DNA of 64,000 nt from Dasypus novemcinctus (GCF_030445035.2 NC_080694.1:69083147-69147146); one strand, 5' to 3'. Counted from the first letter of the stretch, positions 1 through 10,779 are shown. A program made the numbers and translations. Notes: generated by a model from the sequence alone, not told the origin.

Positions 1-1123
1 AATAAAAACAAAACATAACAAAACAGAAAAGAAAAAATGCAAACGTTGAGGGCTAGGACATTCAAAGACCTCAGATGGACCTCAGGGCGTGATGGATTCA
101 GGGATGGAAAACCTGAGATATTGAGGACTCAAGAGGTGTGAGTCTCTGGGGTGTGGGCCACCAGATTTTAGGGGACTCAGACCTGGCAACCTCAAGTCTG
201 GTTAACAGGGAGCCTGGGAGCACCACAGTGCATCACAGCCTTCAGGGATCCCCGCAGCTGGGTGCCAGCCCTATGGGTGAGGTCAAATTCACAAGCTCTA
301 TCCTGTGTTTTTTACCCCACAATTCACTCACTTACTGGGGTCTGTTCTGTGGATATAACACCAATTGACTTCAGGACCCCTCCCACCCTGTGATCCCCCG
401 GAATGGTCACCTGGGGGCGCCTCTAGGTTGCAGCCAATTTAATGACTCAGATCAATAGCCAGGTCCGGGGGAGGGACTCCAGCTGGAAATGCTGATAACA
501 GAGTCCAAACCTGAAATTCCCACGCTTCGCAAAATATTCCCCTAATCACTTCCAAACGTCTCCTACCCTACCAGACCCTGGTGGCGTCTCTTTATTGCTT
601 TCACTTTAAGTTCACTTTAGATGGGCAGCCGGGTTTGGGGGGGCGTGGCTCTAGGCGGAAGCACTATTGTTTGTGTCCGCAATCAAAAATCTCCCCCCCC
701 CCCCCCCCCCCCCGCTTTGCCTTAAAACTCCTATTTGTCTCCCCAAACGGTCTGCAAGCGCCTCCTGTCCTATTAACCCCCCAATAGGCCGCTCAGGGCT
801 TATGAATTCCCCAGTACTGCAGAGCCTCCAAAAAAGAAAAAACAAAACAAAACCGCCGTGGCAGTGTCCTGTGCCACGGCAGCGCCTGAGGCCGCGGCTC
901 AACCCACCCAAGGAGGGAACTTTCAGCGCGCAGCTCGGACCTCCGCATATATTTCATAGATGTATTTTCTCTGTTACCTTCCCACTAAATCGATGCCAGA
1001 TACTGCCCGACCTGCAAAAATCATGAAACAGCCTGGTCGCGAAGAGCCTCCAACACTGCCCAGCTGCTTCCCTGCAGGAGATATTATCAGGCAAGTTCAC
1101 TCAGCCACCATCTTGCCGGGGGA
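1..1123 (-). mobile_element. L1 5' UTR, element continues off the left edge
   Basis: Read on the minus strand, this begins near 1,123 with the typical L1 5' start (GGCAAGATGGTGGCTGAGTG) and runs leftward to a T-rich stretch at the window edge, so the ORFs lie outside. The same layout and many of the same words occur in the complete L1 at 19.6 kb and in the half-L1 at 33.8-39.1 kb. Only 5' UTR is visible here, and no coding capacity can be judged. The 5' boundary is accurate to about 10 bp. I saw no target duplication because the 3' end is out of view. Confidence 0.8.
693..713. repeat. C21 homopolymer
   Basis: Twenty-one consecutive C residues lie inside the L1 5' UTR (G-run on the L1 sense strand). 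The length is likely polymorphic and may contain sequencing error. Confidence 0.95.
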
Positions 1124-1351
1124 CCGAGGAACCCCAAATCTCCTTATTGTAATGAAAATGTTTCCCCTATGTCTGTTGTGTATTGGAAACAGATAACTTG
1201 TTTTGTAAGTTTCAGAGGTCTATAGCAAACAAAACTTTGCCCAAAGACAGACTGTATTTCTTTAAACTGATTGTGATATGATTTAGTACTTGCATTTGTA
1301 GCAATTTAAGATTTTTTCAAATAGTATAATATCTTTTTGGAATTCAGAGGG
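1124..1351. other. No recognised feature
   Basis: AT-rich sequence between the L1 5' end and the following LTR-like element. I see no coding signal. Confidence 0.5.
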
Positions 1352-1858
1352 TGGAGTGTAACAGTTTGATATGGTTATAAATTCTAAAAATAGATATTGG
1401 ATTATGTTTGTAATCTGATCTGTACCTAAGCATGATTGAGTTATGATTAGGGTGTTGAGTCCCCACCCCTTGGTGGGTGGAGTCTCACAGACAAAAGGCA
1501 TGGCAAAGGACAGAGTTGAGGATTTCTGATGTAATTTGATGTTGGAGTTTGATGTTGAAGACTGAAGCTGGAGCTCCAGGAAGTAAGCTCACAGCGGAAA
1601 GAGAAGCCAGCCCCAGAAAGAAAGGAACCTTGAACCCAGAAAAAAGCAAGCCCCAGGAATGTAGGAACACAGGAAGCCTGAACCATCACAGATGTCGGCA
1701 GCCATCTTGCTCCAAATAGACTTTGGTGAGGGAAACTTATGCTGTATGCTTTATGACCTGGTATCTGTATGCTCCTACCCCAAATAAATACTTTTTCTAA
1801 AAACCAACAAATTTCTGGTAGTTTGCATCAGCACCCCTTTGGCTGACTAATACCCTTA
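1352..1858 (+). mobile_element. MaLR-like solo LTR
   Basis: The segment starts TGTAACAGTTTGATATGG, has a GC-richer middle, a CAGCCATCTTGCTCC stretch, an AATAAATAC polyadenylation signal near 1,783 and ends at GGCTGACTAATA. This organisation, and text such as ATTGGATTATGTTTGTAA, match what I know of ERVL-MaLR LTRs. No internal retroviral sequence is attached and I found no clear target duplication. The exact subfamily is not assigned. Confidence 0.6.
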
Positions 1859-2830
1859 GGATGTCCAGAATGAGGTTAAATAAAAATGATGTGAGTGGAC
1901 CTCTCTAACTAGTTGATTTTAGGAAGAAAGGGTTTAGCCTTTCATCATTTAGGATGATGCTAGCATAGACTTTCACTGAATGCCTGGAACCACACAGAGC
2001 AATCTGCTTTCTATTCCTAGTTTGTTGAGAGATTTTGTCTTAAAAGGTGTTGCATTTTGGCAAGTGCTTCTTCTGCATCTGCAATAATGGTGACACGGTG
2101 TTTGTGCTTTATTCTATTTAATTTGGTGAACAGAGATGAGTTGCAAGTATTAAACCACCTTTGCATTCCCAGCTGGTCTAATTTGGCATCATCTATAATA
2201 CTTTTTATGTATTCTTGCATTTGGTTTGCTCCCTCATGTTTTGTTTGGATTTTTAAGCCCAGGATCATGAGGGACAGTGTTCTGTACTTCTCTTTCCTTG
2301 TGATGTCTTTGCCTCGTTTTGAATGAGGGTAACCCTGGGCTCAGACACTAATTGGGAATTGTTCTTCCTTTAATCTGTGACAGGGTTTGGGTAGAAATGA
2401 TATTATTTCTTCAAAATGTGTTTGATACAATTCAGCCATGAGACCTTCTGGGCCTGGAGTTTTTTCTATGGGAAAGTTTTCAATTACTAAGTCAATTTCT
2501 ACAGCTGATAAAGGCATGAACAAAACTTGGTTTCTTCTTTTGTAATTTGTGTTTTTCAGGTTAACTGTTCATTTCATCTAGGTTGAGAAATTTACTGGCA
2601 GCTTCCCTTGTCCTTTTACTTTCCAAAGAGTCTATATAGATCACCTTTCTTTCATTCCTGATATTGGTAATTTGTGTCTTTTTTATCTTGATCAGTTTAG
2701 CCACAGTTGTATAAAATTGTTGATATTTCCCCATCAAATGAGCTTTGTGTTTCATTCCTTTTCTCTGTGTTCTATCTTACTGATTTTTGATCTTATTTTT
2801 ATCATTTCCCTTCTGCTGTTTGCTCTGGAC
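1859..2830 (-). mobile_element. Ancient L1 ORF2 relic
   Basis: Minus-strand translation gives broken pieces of L1 ORF2 in the expected order. Around 2,755-2,640 there is the region before the reverse transcriptase (ITNIRNERKVIYIDS), at 2,520-2,350 the KTPGPEGLMAELYQTHFEE segment equivalent to the conserved KSPGPDGF block, and at 2,260-2,040 the segment ending in DAEEALAKMQH that corresponds to the [13 protein letters not shown] motif. Stops and frameshifts separate them. It is a non-functional fossil, and its left and right limits are approximate. Confidence 0.75.
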
Positions 2831-4179
2831 AACTGTAGAACTCACCTCTTTTGTTATCCTCTTCTCAGTCACCATAAAATCCTCATCACATCTGTACTCC
2901 AGTGCCTAAAAAATGATGTTTCTTATATTTATCTCAGTTTGAAGTTGTGTATGCCAGGTTGCTCTTTCTACATCATAATCCAAAGCACAATTCCAAACTG
3001 AGTTTCTAATTCAATTTGTGATATTTTTACCTTTTGAGAAGTATATTTGGTTCTTTCACAAATCACCTAGGTCATTTTTAAATCCCTATGTTCTGCAGGA
3101 ATTTTCAAGCTAAGCATTTTCTTTTTACACAAAGTAATTTTGGTTATGTTATGCTCTACATCTCATAATTCCAATATTGAAGTTTTCTGAGTCTCTCTTT
3201 TTGATCTATTCTTTCTGATTCTTGGCCACGTTGATTTTTTTCTATTTCATTTATATATTTCATGCTATGAGCTGCACTTCTTCCTTGTGAAATCATGTAA
3301 AATCTTTGACACACAGGTTAAATATGGAATTCTCTAAAGGCTCATGGTTCCTTTTTCCAATTTTCAGATCACCACCAATCTAGGATATTATACACAAAAT
3401 CCATGGGTTGAAGTTACTTTGTTCCACAGGTAAGGCACATCTGGGCAACAAACCACAGGAGGGCTGGCTGGTGGTCACAATCCTCAGAAACAGTTGCTTT
3501 CTCCTTCCCACCACTCAGCCCCCACCCTTGGCTAAAAGGAACATTTCCTCAGAACTCTATTCTTTGAGGATGAGACAGATTTCTTTTGTTCCTTCCTTAC
3601 TCTGAGGCTATGAACCTTTGGATTCCTAGATTTCAGGGTGGTGGACTGACTCCTGCTTCACTCCCCACATGAACAAGGTTTGGTGTCAGGTCCTGTCTAC
3701 TTCAGCATGTGAGCCCAAAAAACTAAAGAAACAAGTTTCAGATTTGACACATGATCAAGGGATGAAGACAATTTCTCTATATATGCCTTTCCAAATGGAT
3801 ATTTTAACCTAAATGATTATTCTCTTTTTCTTTAATACTAATTTATGCTCTTGTATTTTCCCATTATTTTTAGTTCTCTTTAGAAGAGAAAGCCTTAAAA
3901 ATGTGCTTACCTTATTACTGAAAATGGAATCCCCTTAACTACCCATTAATTCCTGCCTGGTACTGGATACCAGGGTAGGTACTGGGGCACGGTCCATCTC
4001 CACCAACAGTATTTAGTGTGGTCAGGGGCTAGCGCTGCTCTGTGGACTGTTTACCAGTCACAGTGAGATCCAGATGGAAACTGAGCCTGAGAGCAACAAG
4101 GAGTCTCTACCTTATCGTGTCCCAGGCTGGAGACATGCAGGCAATGGAGGAATGTTTACATTGTGTTCCTGGGTATACT
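2831..4179. other. No gene seen; diverged intergenic sequence
   Basis: AT-rich to mixed sequence without a convincing exon or a repeat I can name. The first 400 bp may be further decayed antisense L1, judging from T-rich text with L1-like wording. Confidence 0.4.
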
Positions 4180-4190
4180 AAAAAACTTGT

Positions 4191-4605
4191 GGGTGGCGGA
4201 CTTGGCCCAGTGGTTAGGGCATCCGTCTACCACATGGGAGGTCTGTGGTTCAAACCCCAGGCCTCCTTGACCCGTGTGGAGCTGGCCCATGTGCAGTGCT
4301 GATGTGTGCAAGGAGTGCCCTGCCATGCAGGGGTGTCCCCCGCTCAGGAGAGTCCCACGTGCAAGGAGTGCGCCCCGTAAGGAGAGCCACCCAGCGCAAA
4401 AGAAAGTGCAGCCTGCCCAGGAATGGTGCCACACACACGGAGAGCTGACACAACAAGATGATGCAACAAAAAGAAACACAGATTCCCATGCCGCTGACAA
4501 CAACAGAAGCGGACAAAGAAGATGCAGCAAATAGACACAGAGAACAGACAACTGGGGTGGGCGAGGGAGGGGAGAGAAATAAATAAATAAATAAATCTTT
4601 AAAAA
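4191..4605 (+). mobile_element. DAS-type tRNA-derived SINE with target duplication
   Basis: Full-length copy: tRNA-like head (GGCGGACTTGGCCCAGTGGTTAG, A box; GGTTCAAACCCC, B box), body with CTGGCCCATGTGCAGTGCTG and AACAGACAACTGGGGTGGGCG (cut short here), then the TAAATAAATAAATCTTTAAAA tail. An 11-bp direct repeat AAAAAACTTGT flanks it at 4,180-4,190 and 4,606-4,616. This is the reference copy for the others in the window. Polymerase III box spacing is typical of a tRNA-derived SINE mobilised by L1. Confidence 0.92.
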
Positions 4606-4616
4606 AAAAAAACTTG

Positions 4617-5234
4617 TTGGCCAGCTGCTCATGACCAACTTGGAGTAGCACAGTGTCTAAACCTGGGGGGTGTATTAGACTCTTATGGAATCACAAAAAA
4701 ACTATAAAGGCTAAGGATCCTCCCCACAGAAATATTTGGATGGACACAGAAATATAAAAGTTATGTGAAATGCCAGTGCTCACATGATCCTCTGAAGTCT
4801 TAGAGATCTGGGTTTTTAAAATCCTACTAAGAGAAAAAGACAGAGTTCTTTTCAGAAATCACTTATCCATCCAGCAATGCCCCTCTTATTATTTGTGAAG
4901 ATAAACTGACATAGATAAAAGTTGAAACCATAACAGACTATAAGGGAATGAGTTGAAAAATGCCATTTATTAGTCACCCACTTATCCAAACAAACCTGAG
5001 TGCAAATGATACACCAGATAAACTTCCAGGCTGGTCCTGGCTCCAGGAATCAACATCTGTCCCCACGTTCCATCCTCCATGCCCATCCTGCAGCACCTGG
5101 ACCTCTTCCCACATCAGGGAATTCCACACTCAAGGAGCCTTGGTAGAGGCAGAGTCACTGCCCGCCATGAAGAGGGAAGCTCACCTTCCCAACATGCTTG
5201 AGCTGGACACGGAGGTGCCTTGGCCTCCCCGTCT
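4617..5234. other. No recognised feature
   Basis: Unique-looking sequence between a SINE and a solo LTR. Short open frames here have no recognisable protein content. Confidence 0.5.
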
Positions 5235-5705
5235 GATGACTGCGGTCACCCCTCGGGCTGAAGTGTGGTTTGCTGGCCTGGCGGGGGAGCAGCCGCGGCA
5301 GGCCAAGCTGCTGCCCCCATAATAGGGTGGCTGGTCGGACTCACCGCCACCCCCGAAGGGAGCTCGGCATGGGCGCAGAGTGCCCTCGGGTCTCCCCTTC
5401 TCGGCAGCCATGCTTCCGCGGCCGCCCCTCCTCCCGGATGGCGCCACACGATGCCTTGTGGGGTGGCACCCTTCTTCTTCTTTCTCCCTGCGCAGGCGCA
5501 GGGCGGAAAATTCCGGTCTGCCCTTTTCCCCTCCCCCGACAGCAGCAACAGCCAGGCGTGGGCGGGAAACTCCAGTCTGCCCTCCACCCCAGCAACAGCA
5601 GCCACCAATCCCTAAACCCTGCCCCTTCCCCCAGCAACAGCGACAGCCAATCCCTAACCACCACCCCTCCCCCGTCCAGTACCGCCCACTGACCTTTCGC
5701 CGGCA

Positions 5706-5783
5706 ACCAATCAGAACACGGTGTGGCTTCGACCAATCAGCCTTCCCCAGCCCCTATAAAACTGTTGCTTCTCCCTCAATAAA
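5706..5783 (+). promoter_or_regulatory. LTR core promoter and polyadenylation signal
   Basis: Two CCAATCAG boxes about 25 bp apart, then TATAAA (5,755-5,760) and AATAAA (5,778-5,783). A start site would be expected near 5,785. This is a complete RNA polymerase II promoter in sequence terms; activity is unknown. Confidence 0.7.
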
Positions 5784-5967
5784 GTTGGACCTGCGTGTTT
5801 ACCTTGTCTCCGCGGTAGTTCTTCTGCCGTGCGCCCTCCAGTCCTGAGAGCCCCCGACAAGGGCCTGGCCTCCCTTGTCCCCAGTTCGTCGCCTGCTTCT
5901 CCGGGCGACCCCCTCGTCGCCGGCTTCACCGGGCGACCCCATCAGCCGAACCGCGCAACCCCTGTGA

Positions 5968-6056
5968 GACCGACCCCTCGTCTGCTGCCGGACCGACCCC
6001 TCGTCTGCTGCCGGACCGACCCCTCGTCCCAAGCGGGACCGACCCCTCGTCCGCAG
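5968..6056 (+). repeat. Four tandem ~24-bp units in the LTR
   Basis: GACCGACCCCTCGTC is repeated four times with a short variable linker (CTGCTGCCG, CTGCTGCCG, CCAAGCGG, CGCAGCCA). The array lies downstream of the predicted start, in the U5 part. Confidence 0.85.
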
Positions 6057-6099
6057 CCAGACCCCACCTCTACCGACCGAGCAAGCTGCCGCAGATGAC

Positions 6100-7819
6100 C
6101 ACAACAGACTCTGGCTCAGGACAGGCTGACCCAGTGATGCTGGACTGTGCAGAGTCCAGTGGGCAGGGGCTTGTAACTGGCATGGGGTCTTCCAGGCAGG
6201 AGCAGTGGGTCTTACCTGAGACCTAGTGTCCAGTGTCAGGCCAGGGGGTGGCCAAGACTCTTGCCCAGCAGCAGTGGCCTTGGCTCCAAAAGAACTCAAC
6301 CTAGGGCAGGTCATGGATTCTGTTTCTGGGTGTATGGCCTCAAGTTCCTGGTGCTGTCACTTTCCCCAAATAAAATGAGACCCAGGATCACATGTGTAAA
6401 CTCTTTATATTGAATTTAGAAAAATCTTTTTGTTTGCACCAAGAACTGAGCATGAAATCCATTAAGAAATGGAGTCCCATCGTAAGAAGTCAGAGCTTTA
6501 ATTTATGGAGAACACTGATCCACTTTATAACCCCCCACCTGGCTATACCCCATCATGAGAAAGCGCATGCATATACCAACATCACTCGCATAACTCATGG
6601 TAGGTGTCCTCCTTTTATTTTCCAGAAAGGACTTTTTTACATGGTTTAAGACCCCGTGGGGTGCTATGATCATCACTGGCAGAAAAAGCTTCACTATCTA
6701 GCTGAGCCAGGACGGCCTGAAGGGTTTGTGACAAAACACTCCGGCTTCTCCCCCCAAACCCCTATCTCAGGACATGGGGCCAGAGCCCAGAAGGCACATT
6801 CCACCACCCCAGGGGAGCTGGAGCACAGACACGGGGCCTCCCTGGTCTGGGTTCTTGCTCTAAAGATGCACCTGAAATCCAGTAGCTCAGCACCCCCTTG
6901 TTATGGACACAGAACCTCGTGCTCCACCAGACCTTCTAGATCCTTGTGGGATGTCCAGGAGGTTCCTGTGCAGAGAGAAGTTGGGGCTCCCTGGTCTACG
7001 TGACTTTCTGATGTGGTGCCAGAGCTGTGTGGTCACTCGAGTGTGGTTCAGGGATCACTGAGCTCAACTCTGGCCTCCTGCCCTTTCCAGAATGACAGGC
7101 TGCCCCTGGCCACTGCGATGCATTGCCCGGTTCCCTGACTGGGAAGACTTTCTGAGGCTTCCTCAGGTACACACCCTGATGACCTTCAAGCTGTCCTCAA
7201 AGGTCACAGCCTCAGTGAGGTCTGCACTGACCACCTGAGTTCACACAGCACCTTTCCTCTCACCAAGGCCAGAGATTTGAGCCGTTTTTAGTTCACAAAT
7301 GTTTCCCAGAAGCTAAAAAGGGGTGTCCTGCTCAGTCCTCCACCAACAGCAGGTGCAGGAGTGGTCAGTGAGGACCCCCAGGGCCTTTCCTAACACAGCT
7401 GTGGTCTCCTGGCAGCGACGGCACAACCTCCACTCACTTGACACTGAGGCCACCAGGACTGTCCTCAGAAGTGCTGCTCTCCCCTCCTCCCCTCCCCCCC
7501 CCATAACTACAGCACAATTTCAACTCCCCCAAGACAAGAGCAATCCAGGCTAAGACCCCACTGCCCACCTGTGGGTCTACACTAGGGTCTGCTCTCCAAA
7601 TCCATGGGCTTGGGCTGCAGCCAGCATTGGGGTCAGTGGAGCTGGGTAAAAGCAGAGAGGGAGGGCAGATGGCAGAGAAGGACCAAACCACCAAGAGTTA
7701 AATAAAGTGAAAAGTCTATCTTCAGTGTGAAGCCAATGTGGACGGAGCCCCAAATGGACACAGGCCTGTTCACCCTTGGCTCCTCTCAACAACATTCAGC
7801 ACAGCAGACACACGGGTTC
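6100..7819. other. 3' flank of the class I gene; no gene recognised
   Basis: About 1.7 kb of mixed-composition sequence. Open frames are short and unlike any family I know. It may be part of the duplicated unit that carries MHC class I genes, but I cannot show that from one copy. Confidence 0.45.
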
Positions 7820-8239
7820 TGGAAGGTTCTCAGGGCATTTTATTTCCTCTTGTTTAAGAATCTTCCTCTCCCTCAATTGATTCCTTAATCCCATCTAATA
7901 GCAAGAATATGTAAAAGCAAAATCATACCAGGTTCACATTTTCAAGGGAAGCAGGAAGGGGCAGCTCAGGGCACCATGAAGTAAGACAGGGCTGTGGACG
8001 CTCCACACCCAGCTCTCCTGAGCAGGACGGTCGGTCAGGGCAGGGAACACAGGTCAGTGTAGGGGACGTGGGGGCAGGGGCGAGCTACTTCCCCATCCTC
8101 CAGGATACAAGAAGAATGCAGACACACAGATGCCAGCTGAGGAAGGAAAGTTTTCACATTGCAAAGGAAGGGGGTCTTGAAGTCACACGAGGGGCGTGAA
8201 CAGCTCTGGAATCTCTCCATCCCCCAGGAGGCAGCTTTG
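7820..8239 (-). other. MHC class I 3' untranslated region
   Basis: The region follows the exon 8 stop codon on the minus strand and ends just past AATAAA. Its length of about 420 nt fits class I genes. It contains the GTGACTTCAAGA word and the CTGCATTC word found in class I 3' UTRs as I know them. Confidence 0.75.
7839..7844 (-). terminator. Polyadenylation signal of the class I gene
   Basis: AATAAA on the minus strand, about 400 nt after the stop codon, followed by a G/T-bearing stretch. Cleavage is expected near 7,820. Confidence 0.75.
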
Positions 8240-10779
8240 TCATGCTACAGAAGAAAAGAAAATAATCAAGAGCACGTTCAGGTCGTCTCTGTAAATGCTG
8301 ATGTCATGACCAGCCCTCCACAGTCCTCATGTCCACGTCCAAGGAATCCCCAGGACCCAGGCGTGTCCTCTTGGCCCAACCCCTCTCCCATTTCAGGCCC
8401 CCCAGGTCTCATCTCTAGAAGCCGTGAGAGACCCATCAGAGCCCTGGGCACTGTTGCTGGCTGGAGAGGAACAAACACAGGGTCTGGTCAGAGCCACAGG
8501 GAGATGTGAGTCAAGGAGTGATGGGGTGAGCTGCCCTGTGGGCTCCGTCTACACTCCCTAAAGCCTCAGGTCAGCCCTGACCCTCCACACCACCTCCCCC
8601 TCCGTCCCCCACTTACAAGCACCCTGAGTGTAGCTCCCTCCTTTTCCACCTGTGGAAGAACAACTAGTGAGTCCAGGACATGAGGTCCTGAGAACTAATC
8701 CTGGACCCAGGGAAGATTCTAGAACCGTGACTGCAGACCCGGGGCAGGATCAGGAAACACAAGGTGTGGGATGTGTGGGCTGGACCTTCTGCCCTCCTGG
8801 AGGTCTGTCCTCAGCAGCCCCTTCCCTTTGACTGCTGGGAACAGGGGCCTCCACGTCATTACTGGGGACATTGGCCAACTTCTCTCACAGGTTTATAAAG
8901 TAAGTGTAGTAACAGGCCCAGACTGGATGGCACGTGTGTGAGGAGGGGCTTCACGGCACCAGGAAGCGGCAGGGCACACTGCTACCTGGGCTGGAAACCC
9001 CCCTGGGACAAGAAACCTCAGACCCGCCCGTCCCCTACCTGAGCTCTTCCTCCTCCAGATCAGAACTGCAGCCACCACGGACACTCCAAGGATGACCAGG
9101 GCAGCCACGATTCCCACGGTGAGGATGGGGGGCTGGGAAGGCGGCTCTGAGAAGGGGGGAAGGTCAGGGGTCCTGACCCCAGGCTCAGCCCTGACCCTGC
9201 TGGAGCTCAGAAGGGCTCCTGCTTCCCTAGAAAAGGCCCCCACCTCGTCCCACTTACCCCATCTCAGGGTGAGGGGCTCGGGCAGCCCCTCGTGCTGCAC
9301 GTGGCATGTGTATCTCTCTTCCTCCCCAGAAGGCACCTCCACAGCCGCCCACTTCTGGAAGGTTCCGTCCCCCGCAGGCCTGGTCTCCACAGACTCCATG
9401 TCCTGGGTCTGGTCCTCCCCGTCCCGCTGCCAGGTCAGCGTGATCTCCGCGGGGTAGAAGCCCAGGGCCCAGCACCTCAGGGTGACCCCATGGTAAGGGA
9501 TGGGGTGGCGGGTCACGTGTGTCCTTGGGGGATCTGCGGGAAGGTCAGAAACGTCAGGAACTTTCCATTTCTCTCCTGGTCATTCTAGCAGTGCTCATGG
9601 GGCCACCAGGAATGGACAGGACATTTGGGGTTGGGGGCGCCCCGCCCCCCTGTACCTGTGCGCAGCAGCGTCTCCTTCCCGCTCTCCAGGTGTCTCTGCA
9701 GGTCCTCCACGCACCTGCCCTCCAGGTAGGCTCTTTTGTGCTCTGCATCCCCCGCCTCCTCCCACTCTCGCCGGGTGATCTGCGCCGCCGTGTCCGCCGC
9801 CGTCCAGTAGCGCAGGTCCTCGTTGAGGGCGAGGTAGTCGGCGTCGTCGTAGGCGTGTTGAAAGTAGCTGCGGAGGAGGCGCCCGTCGGGGCCCAGGTAA
9901 CAGGCATACATCCTCTGGAGGGTGTGAGACCCTGGCCCCGCCCACGAGTGTCCACCAAGGTGGGCTCCGTGTTTTGCTCAGCCCACCGGCCCTGCCCAGT
10001 TTTACCGCGCCCCGCCGTCAGTCTCGCCAGGTAGGCCTCGCCACCAATCCGCTCACCTGCCCGCCCACCTGTCCCCCACCTGCCCGCCCTCTAGGTCCCG
10101 CACTCCTGCCGGCCTACCTGCTCGCCCACCTCCCGCCCCGCCCCCGGGCTGACTGCTCGGGGCCCGTAGGGTCTAAACTGAAAATGAAACCCAAGAAAAA
10201 TCCCTCCTGCGCTCCCGGGTGAGGATCCCGGGTCTCGGGGTCTCGGGGTGCAGTGGGGACCGAGACTCGGGCGACCCCGGCCCGTCCTGGGGATCCCGGT
10301 CGTGCGCGGACCCCGGGCCCCGTGGCTCACCCGCCGCGCTCTGGTTGTAGTAGCCGCGCAGGTTGCGCAGGTTCGCCCGGGAAGTCAGCGCGTTGTCCCT
10401 GGCCCTCCGCGTCTCCCGCTCCCAGTACTCGGGCCCCTCCTGCTCCGCCCACGGCGCCCGCGGCTCCAACCTCGGACTCGCCGCGTCGCTGTCGAACCGC
10501 ACGAACTGCGTGTCGTCCACGTAGCCCACGGCGATGAAGTGGGTGTCCCCGCGCTCGGGCCGGGACACGATGGTGCCGAAATAACTGAGGGAGTGGGGGC
10601 CTGCGGGGGACAGGAAAGGGGGAGCTCGGAGTGGGGGGGAACGCGGCTTCCGGGGTCCTGCCCCCCCAGGTCCCCTCGCCCCCTCCGGGGCAGCGCCCCC
10701 CGATCCCGCACTCACCCGCCCGGGTCCGGGTCAGGGCCAGGGCCCCCGAGAGCAGCAGGAGGAGGGTCCCCGGCGCCAT
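8240..10779 (-). CDS. MHC class I heavy chain, eight exons
   Basis: Exons (minus strand): 10779-10716 signal peptide; 10600-10331 alpha1; 9931-9656 alpha2; 9533-9258 alpha3; 9146-9039 connecting peptide and membrane span; 8649-8617, 8460-8413 and 8244-8240 cytoplasmic tail and stop. Splicing this way gives 359 residues, close to the usual 360-365, all in phase. The protein presents peptides to T cells with beta2-microglobulin at the cell surface. Visible marks: leader [22 protein letters not shown]7, Y59, Y84, the N86-Q-S glycosylation site, C101-C164, T143, W147 and Y159 in the groove; C203-C259 in the Ig domain; a hydrophobic span ending WRRKSS; and a tail with GGSYTQ. Deviations: K146 is E, Y171 is H, and T228 in the CD8 loop is M. 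All splice sites are GT-AG except the exon 7 donor (8,412-8,411), which reads AT. Read-through would add DETWGA and stop at 8,393. Intron 3 is only 122 bp. Orthology to a named locus cannot be judged, so no symbol is given. Confidence 0.95.
10030..10140 (-). repeat. CCACCTGCCCG-type degenerate repeats in intron 2
   Basis: Short imperfect units built on CCACCTGCCCGCC and CCTGCTCGCCCACC fill much of class I intron 2. Together with flanking sequence they make the intron 399 bp, longer than the roughly 240 bp I expect for human classical genes. Confidence 0.6.

Larger units (their letters stand above)
5241..6093 (+). mobile_element. Solo ERV LTR (class I-like) with 6-bp target duplication
   Basis: The element begins TGCGG and ends CCGCA, a perfect 5-bp terminal inverted repeat, and is flanked by GATGAC at 5,235-5,240 and 6,094-6,099. 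Inside are two CCAAT boxes (about 5,708 and 5,733), TATAAA at 5,755-5,760, AATAAA at 5,778-5,783 and a GC-rich distal part. There is no internal retroviral sequence, so it is a solo LTR formed by recombination of a provirus. The short TATA-to-AATAAA distance and the CCAAT pairs suggest a gammaretrovirus-like (ERV1) LTR; this classification is inference. The high GC content and clean ends suggest a fairly young insertion. Confidence 0.88.

Noticed and set aside
4191-4270. tRNA gene-like A and B boxes (also at 12.2, 12.5, 13.46, 32.15, 47.27, 53.0 and 60.5 kb and, antisense, at 39.4, 43.8, 56.1 and 58.5 kb)
   Set aside because: They are the heads of tRNA-derived SINEs. The body and A-rich tail follow, target duplications flank several, and no tRNA cloverleaf with a 3' acceptor is complete.
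5181-6314. Several overlapping long open frames on both strands in the GC-rich LTR
   Set aside because: High GC content lowers stop frequency. The frames are proline- and arginine-rich, overlap on both strands and sit in an LTR with defined ends.
8411-8412. A U12-type AT-AC intron in the class I gene
   Set aside because: The intron ends in AG (8,246-8,245) and the AT is followed by GAGACC, not the ATATCCTT consensus. A substitution in an ordinary GT donor is simpler.
9092-9588. Plus-strand open frames opposite the class I exons
   Set aside because: They are shadows of the minus-strand alpha3 and alpha2 exons; splice sites, phases and protein identity support only the minus strand.
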